DNA of 11,491 bases from Halomonas sp. (GTDB lineage Bacteria > Pseudomonadota > Gammaproteobacteria > Pseudomonadales > Oleiphilaceae), in contig SLIH01000130.1 of the NCBI GenBank assembly GCA_007135745.1, positions 1 to 11,491 of the forward strand, given 5' to 3'. A program made the position numbers and the translations under genes. Below are positions 7,967 through 11,491 of this stretch, piece after piece; the first letter of the stretch is position 1; every line of letters begins with the position of its first letter. The notes below the pieces were generated by a model. It made no database searches, was not told the DNA's origin, and worked only from the letters and a program-made list of their open reading frames with translations.

Positions 7967-9051
7967 GCAAGTACGAAAACAAGCAACGCCTGCCGGCGGA
8001 AGTGGAATATCAGGAAGAGCTGGAACGCTTGCGACAACTGGACCCACACCCGGTGCCGCCTGGCTGGCGCATGTCCCCGGTAGCGGTGGAGAAGTTCGTC
8101 CAGGGGGACGAAGAACTGGGCATAGAACGCAAATTTGTCTGCGATCCGGAGGTGGTAACACGCGTGGTTATTGCGCTGTGCACCAATCGGGGGTCGCTGC
8201 TGGTGGGTGAGCCCGGTACGGCCAAATCGCTGCTTTCTGAACTGATTGCGGCCGCCGTGTCCGGGGATTCCTCGCTGATGATCCAGGGCGGCGCCGTCAA
8301 CAGCGTCAACCAGCTTCTCTATACCTGGAACGAAGCCCTGCTGCGCCAGCATGGTCCCTGTGCCAAGGCGCTGGTACCCAGCCCCCTGCTGCGCGCCATG
8401 CGCGACGGCAAATTCCTTCGCTTCGAGGAAATCGCCCGCTGCCCCCAGACACTGCAGGATTCCGTTCTTTCCATCCTCTCGGACCGCGTGATCACAATCC
8501 CCGAACTCTCCGGGGATGAAGGCGTCATCTACGCCACGGAGGGCTTCAACATCATTGCCACCTCCAACAGCGTGGATGAAGGCGTCAATCGCATGAGTGC
8601 CGCCCTGAAGCGGCGTATGAATTTCGAGACCGTCAAACCGATCGCGCGGCTCAATGATGAAATCGACGTGGTGGTCCGCCAGACCGATAAGCTCAATGCC
8701 AAGGCCGGGATCAGCCTAAAGCCCGACCCGATGGTGCTGGAAGTCCTGGTGACCGTATTCCATGAACTGCGCAACGGGCAGTCGATAGCCGGACGCAGCA
8801 CGGATCGTCTGGCGGGCGCCGCCATGTCGACGGCCGAGGCAGTTTCAGTCGCCCACGCGCTGAGCGTGCACGCCTTCTACTACGCGGAGGGAAAGATGAC
8901 CATCGACAATCTGGTGCACTTCATTCTGGGCTCTGCGCTCAAAGATAAGCCCGATGACCGTCGTCGGCTGAGACATTACTTTGACACGGAAATCGCTGAG
9001 CGCAGCGGCGACCATTGGGAGGCGCTCTATGGGCAGCGTCATCTTCTCTAG
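7963..9051 (+). CDS. MoxR-family AAA+ ATPase (YehL-like type)
   Basis: This is a 362-residue cytosolic AAA+ ATPase. Residues about 55-230 form the core: Walker A GEPGTAKS (82-89), Walker B-like FLRFEEIAR (151-159) with E155/E156, sensor 1 IIATSNS (197-203), and arginine-finger region AALKRRMNFETV (213-224). The pattern of ALVPSP, a Walker B followed by the QDSVLSILSDRVITIPEL segment, and MSAALKRRMNFE matches the MoxR subgroup containing E. coli YehL. Relatives usually work with a VWA-domain protein on chaperone-like or metal-insertion tasks. No VWA gene follows here, since the next gene is convergent. The ATG at 7963 lies inside the stop of the preceding gene (ATGA, 4-bp overlap), so translation is probably coupled to the methyltransferase-ATPase fusion. 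That makes a joint function likely, for example remodelling of the assembly ATPase or its partners. The function is inferred; the family is firm. Confidence 0.9.
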   Translation: MSKYENKQRLPAEVEYQEELERLRQLDPHPVPPGWRMSPVAVEKFVQGDEELGIERKFVCDPEVVTRVVIALCTNRGSLLVGEPGTAKSLLSELIAAAVSGDSSLMIQGGAVNSVNQLLYTWNEALLRQHGPCAKALVPSPLLRAMRDGKFLRFEEIARCPQTLQDSVLSILSDRVITIPELSGDEGVIYATEGFNIIATSNSVDEGVNRMSAALKRRMNFETVKPIARLNDEIDVVVRQTDKLNAKAGISLKPDPMVLEVLVTVFHELRNGQSIAGRSTDRLAGAAMSTAEAVSVAHALSVHAFYYAEGKMTIDNLVHFILGSALKDKPDDRRRLRHYFDTEIAERSGDHWEALYGQRHLL

Positions 9052-9059
9052 AGAAGGAT

Positions 9060-10658
9060 TCAACCGCCGGGCATGGGCGATTCCACGGAGAGGAGAATCT
9101 GGTAGCTGTCCAGCCCGCCCCTTTCGTCGCGGGTAACCCGTGTCTGATCGGCGCTGACGCTGAGGTTCAGGTCCATCCCCGGCCACTGATGTACCGGTGC
9201 GAAGGCCTTCCAATGTAACTCCCCTGATATGTGACGCCTACCGTCGTTGCGGGCAAGCAGAGGATCCGTGACGCCCCGGGTGCGGTTAAACTCAACCTTC
9301 TGGCGCCAGGAAAGCTGCTCGGGGATAAGCCAGGCATCCGCCGTGAATCCGAAGAAGCTGTGATAGGCAATAACATCGCGGTCCGGGCGCCTCTCCCGCT
9401 GCAGCTGTCCGGATGGCTGAATCCACAGGCGATCCGACAGCGTCAGTGTCGCATCCGCGAAGACCTCATCAGCGCGCGTGTCCAGAGGCGAATACTCGCG
9501 CCCGCGGCACTCACTGGCACTGTACCCCAGGGACAGGCTTCCAAGCGGATTGGCAAACCGGGAGGCCAGAGTGAGCTCATGCTTCACTCGATCGCGCGGT
9601 GTGTACATGGGTCGATCACTGAGGTCATCGGTGACCACCCGGGTCAGCCCCAGATCATAGATGGGCGATTCCAGCCACCGTGTCCCGAAGAATTCGGGCG
9701 CCTGGTAATTCAGGTTGACCTGGTGCTCCGTATGACGCGCCGCGGGGAGCATATCGCGCCGCGAGGTATTTTCCTCGCGAACGCCGACGCTACCATCAAC
9801 AGCCCAGCGTCCAGCCGCCAGACGGCTGAACACCCGATCCATCGACTGATCCCGGACCAGGGGTTGATTACCTGGACTGCGATAGTCGGAGCCAACATCC
9901 GTGGTTTCAGCGCCCAACCGCCAATCCAAAGGAAAACGCCCCAAATCGGGATCAAAGGTCAACGCTGCCCGGTAGGCGCCGTCTGTGATTCGGCCTGTCT
10001 CTTCCCTACCAGCCGAGAAACGCGTTATCGCCTTCTCCATGTCCAGCTGCAACCGATCGTCCCACCAGACCGAATCAACCCCGACGGAATAACCCGTGCT
10101 CTGTCCCGGGCGCCGGCCATCCGATAGAGCCCCACCCTGGAATCGGCCACTGATGTAACCCGCTGAAACACTCATGTCGGACCATCGCGTATCGAAACGC
10201 GAGCGCCAGATGCCTCCCGCGTAGCCCCCATGGCCTTCGGCGACATCTTCTGCCGAGCCCTGAATGCCAAAGACCGAGAGATCACTGTTGAAGGCGTCCA
10301 GTTGAGCGTCAGCGGACAGGCCCCGGTGGGACTTGCCGTCAAACAGCAAGCCTTTTTCTGTCGGTTGGTGGTTGCCCAGGCGGAAGTCCAGCCGGTCGCC
10401 TTCGCCGGTAAACAGGAACGAATCCAGAGCCGCCCCCTGCCCCGATTCGTCAAAGCCAGTCTCCTGCTCAACCGTCGCATCAAGATCGAGCTCAAACTGC
10501 CAGTGCTCAAGACCCGCTATCCCCAGCTCGCTTCCGGCAAAGCGTGTCTGAACGTCACGCTGTTCGGTGACCGGACCGGCATCAAGGGCCGCCTGCACGG
10601 AGGGCAGACAGAATCCGTAAATCAGCAGCGTCAGCGGCAACCAGGAGGACAGTTTCAT
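9060..10658 (-). CDS. Signal-peptide-bearing, beta-rich, probably outer-membrane protein of unknown function
   Basis: This is a 532-residue exported protein. The first 23-24 residues are a Sec signal peptide: MKLS, a hydrophobic core SWLPLTLLIYGFCLP, then SVQA-A as the likely cleavage site. The rest has no long hydrophobic helix and consists of alternating polar/hydrophobic stretches with many aromatics and Gly turns, as in RLDFRLGNHQPTEKGLLFDG and DLSVFGIQG, typical of a beta-barrel. The mature part has a single Cys, so it is not an MtrB-like CXXC porin. It does not end in the usual terminal aromatic, so a barrel is likely but not certain. I cannot assign a family. The start is chosen because the signal peptide begins there, although the ribosome site is weak. 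It is convergent with the MoxR gene, 8 bp apart. A link to the fusion ATPase is possible from position only. Confidence 0.8.
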   Translation of the reverse strand: MKLSSWLPLTLLIYGFCLPSVQAALDAGPVTEQRDVQTRFAGSELGIAGLEHWQFELDLDATVEQETGFDESGQGAALDSFLFTGEGDRLDFRLGNHQPTEKGLLFDGKSHRGLSADAQLDAFNSDLSVFGIQGSAEDVAEGHGGYAGGIWRSRFDTRWSDMSVSAGYISGRFQGGALSDGRRPGQSTGYSVGVDSVWWDDRLQLDMEKAITRFSAGREETGRITDGAYRAALTFDPDLGRFPLDWRLGAETTDVGSDYRSPGNQPLVRDQSMDRVFSRLAAGRWAVDGSVGVREENTSRRDMLPAARHTEHQVNLNYQAPEFFGTRWLESPIYDLGLTRVVTDDLSDRPMYTPRDRVKHELTLASRFANPLGSLSLGYSASECRGREYSPLDTRADEVFADATLTLSDRLWIQPSGQLQRERRPDRDVIAYHSFFGFTADAWLIPEQLSWRQKVEFNRTRGVTDPLLARNDGRRHISGELHWKAFAPVHQWPGMDLNLSVSADQTRVTRDERGGLDSYQILLSVESPMPGG

Positions 10659-10727
10659 TGAGATACAGTCTTGTCGTTTGTTTTCGCATGTTTCGAGACG
10701 CGGCTGACGCCCCCAAAAGCTAGAATG

Positions 10728-10757
10728 AGTATAAAGTACTTTTCAGAGACTGTTGAT
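10728..10757 (-). promoter_or_regulatory. Candidate sigma-70 promoter for the outer-membrane protein gene
   Basis: Read on the minus strand, TCAACA (10757-10752) and TATACT (10733-10728) are 18 bases apart, matching 4/6 and 5/6 of consensus. Transcription would start near 10721 and leave a leader of about 60 bases before the ATG at 10658. Confidence 0.35.
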
Positions 10758-10828
10758 TACATTGTTAAAAATCGCTACAAAAAAGGACACACAGATACGT
10801 TCAAAAAATAACCAGACGATGCACGGAA

Positions 10829-10884
10829 AACACGAAAATCCTGGAAAACCCCCCTTTCCTGAAGCCATTTGTTCCTTTCGTGTT
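10829..10884. repeat. Nested inverted repeat between divergent genes
   Basis: AACACGAAA at 10829-10837 is perfectly mirrored by TTTCGTGTT at 10876-10884. Between them, GGAAA (10843-10847) and TTTCC (10855-10859) form a smaller stem around a C-rich loop. The outer right arm runs directly into a TTGACT hexamer. It could be a regulator binding site or a cruciform-forming element; no T-tract follows, so a terminator is unlikely. Confidence 0.4.
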
Positions 10885-10990
10885 GACTCCATGTGCATTA
10901 CGGGCGCAGATTACAATTTAACGGTCCATTCAGAATCAGGATCCGGGTAACGAGAATCCATCAAACGGAATTGCCCAGCGGTAAGCCATT

Positions 10991-11467
10991 ATGTTCGAAG
11001 ACAGAATTGATGCCGCGGATCAACTCGCCCGCAAGCTCAAAGAGCGGGACCTGGATAACCCTCTCATTCTTGCCATTCCTCGCGGTGGGGTGCCCATGGG
11101 GCGGATCCTGGCCAGAGAGCTTCACGGGGAGCTGGATGTCGTCCTGGTGCGCAAGCTTCCCGCCCCCGGCAACCCGGAATTCGCCATTGGCGCCATCAGC
11201 GAGGACGGCACGCTTCACGCGCCCAGCCCTTACCTCAAACAGATCAGCCAGGACTACGTCCGTCGTGCCACGGACGCCCAGATCGACCTCATCCGTCGCC
11301 GGCGCAAACAGTACACACCCGCCAGAAATCCGGTTGATCCGGCGGAACGGAATGTTGTGATCGTGGATGATGGCAGCGCTACCGGCGCCACCAGAGCAGC
11401 GTCAAGTGTATCCGAAAGAAAATCCCCAAACCGGTCTTTTACCTGGTACCAGATCCTATCAGGATAA
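10991..11467 (+). CDS. Phosphoribosyltransferase family protein, C-terminus probably lost by frameshift
   Basis: This is a 158-residue cytosolic protein of the type I phosphoribosyltransferase fold. LILAIPRGGVPMG (25-37) and DVVLVRKLPAPGNPEFAIGA (49-68) are typical of the stand-alone predicted PRT family, and VVIVDDGSATGAT (122-134) is the PRPP-binding loop with D126 and D127. Family members are usually about 210-230 residues. Here the frame leaves the family pattern right after the PRPP loop: residues from about 138 do not fit and a TAA follows at 11465. Reading one base over restores AVKCIRKKIPKPVFYLVP, which resembles the family's IRK..PK...AVPV region, so one G seems missing near 11401. 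This could be a sequencing error or a true pseudogene. The substrate is unknown. The ribosome site before the ATG is weak. Confidence 0.75.
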   Translation: MFEDRIDAADQLARKLKERDLDNPLILAIPRGGVPMGRILARELHGELDVVLVRKLPAPGNPEFAIGAISEDGTLHAPSPYLKQISQDYVRRATDAQIDLIRRRRKQYTPARNPVDPAERNVVIVDDGSATGATRAASSVSERKSPNRSFTWYQILSG

Positions 11468-11491
11468 GAGGAGTCGGATATGTGTACTTCG
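11468..11491 (+). other. Possible ribosome site and start of another reading frame at the window edge
   Basis: GAGGAG at 11468-11473 lies 6 bases before an ATG at 11480, directly after the TAA that ends the phosphoribosyltransferase frame. Only four codons are visible, so nothing can be said about a product. The alternative is that this stretch is still part of the frameshifted phosphoribosyltransferase gene, since its restored frame is also open to the edge. Confidence 0.25.

Larger units (their letters stand above)
10659..10990. other. 332-bp AT-richer intergenic region with inverted repeats and a divergent promoter area
   Basis: No convincing gene is present. The region separates two divergent starts and is noticeably richer in A and T than the genes around it, particularly 10730-10920. 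It contains a candidate promoter for the outer-membrane gene (10728-10757), a nested inverted repeat (10829-10884), and a lone TACAAT at 10912-10917 that could be a -10 for the phosphoribosyltransferase gene, though no -35 sits at the right distance (TTGACT at 10883 is 23 bases away). A 65-codon open frame starting at 10753 has no ribosome site and unremarkable composition, so I treat it as noise. Confidence 0.6.

Noticed and set aside
9231..10127. 298-codon plus-strand open frame opposite the outer-membrane gene
   Set aside because: The minus-strand frame is longer and begins with a clear signal peptide; the plus-strand frame has no ribosome site or motif.
10883..10917. TTGACT...TACAAT as a promoter for the phosphoribosyltransferase
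   Set aside because: The 23-base spacing is too long for a sigma-70 promoter.
10753..10950. 65-codon plus-strand frame in the intergenic region
   Set aside because: It has no ribosome site and no recognisable feature, and it runs across the inverted repeat.

Overview
The window is about 60% GC and carries eight protein genes at high density. The organism looks like a gammaproteobacterium, possibly marine or halophilic. The clues are the PilZ-DUF1631 protein, the HtpX-like M48 protease with a long C-terminal extension, the MshE/PilB-type ATPase and an outer-membrane protein with a Sec signal. I cannot fix the genus. I see no rRNA, tRNA, CRISPR array, transposase or attachment site.

Layout. 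Positions 1-1179 (minus) hold the N-terminal 393 residues of a PilZ-DUF1631 protein that runs off the left edge. Divergent from it, a zinc-free medium-chain dehydrogenase (1395-2402, plus) is followed after 52 bp by an HtpX-like M48 membrane protease (2455-4383, plus). This meets, tail to tail with a 22-bp gap, a CBS-domain M50 (site-2 type) membrane protease (4406-5530, minus). Across a 168-bp divergent region lies the most unusual gene (5699-7966, plus). It encodes a complete PCMT-like methyltransferase fold fused to a T2SS/type IV pilus-type assembly ATPase. Its stop codon overlaps the start of a MoxR-family AAA+ ATPase (7963-9051, plus) by 4 bp. That pair meets, again tail to tail with an 8-bp gap, a signal-peptide-bearing, beta-rich, probably outer-membrane protein of unknown function (9060-10658, minus). 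A 332-bp AT-richer gap with a nested inverted repeat precedes a phosphoribosyltransferase gene (10991-11467, plus) that seems to be frameshifted or truncated near its end.

How they may work together. The two protease genes suggest an envelope or membrane quality-control neighbourhood, but they are on opposite strands and need not act together. The fusion ATPase and the MoxR ATPase are almost certainly co-translated, which is the strongest functional link here. No pilin, prepilin peptidase, PilC/GspF platform or secretin gene is visible, so the assembly ATPase is an orphan within this window. The MoxR protein also lacks the VWA-domain partner usual for its class. A previously undescribed unit, if one is present, is most likely the methyltransferase-ATPase fusion plus MoxR, with the neighbouring outer-membrane protein as a speculative third part.
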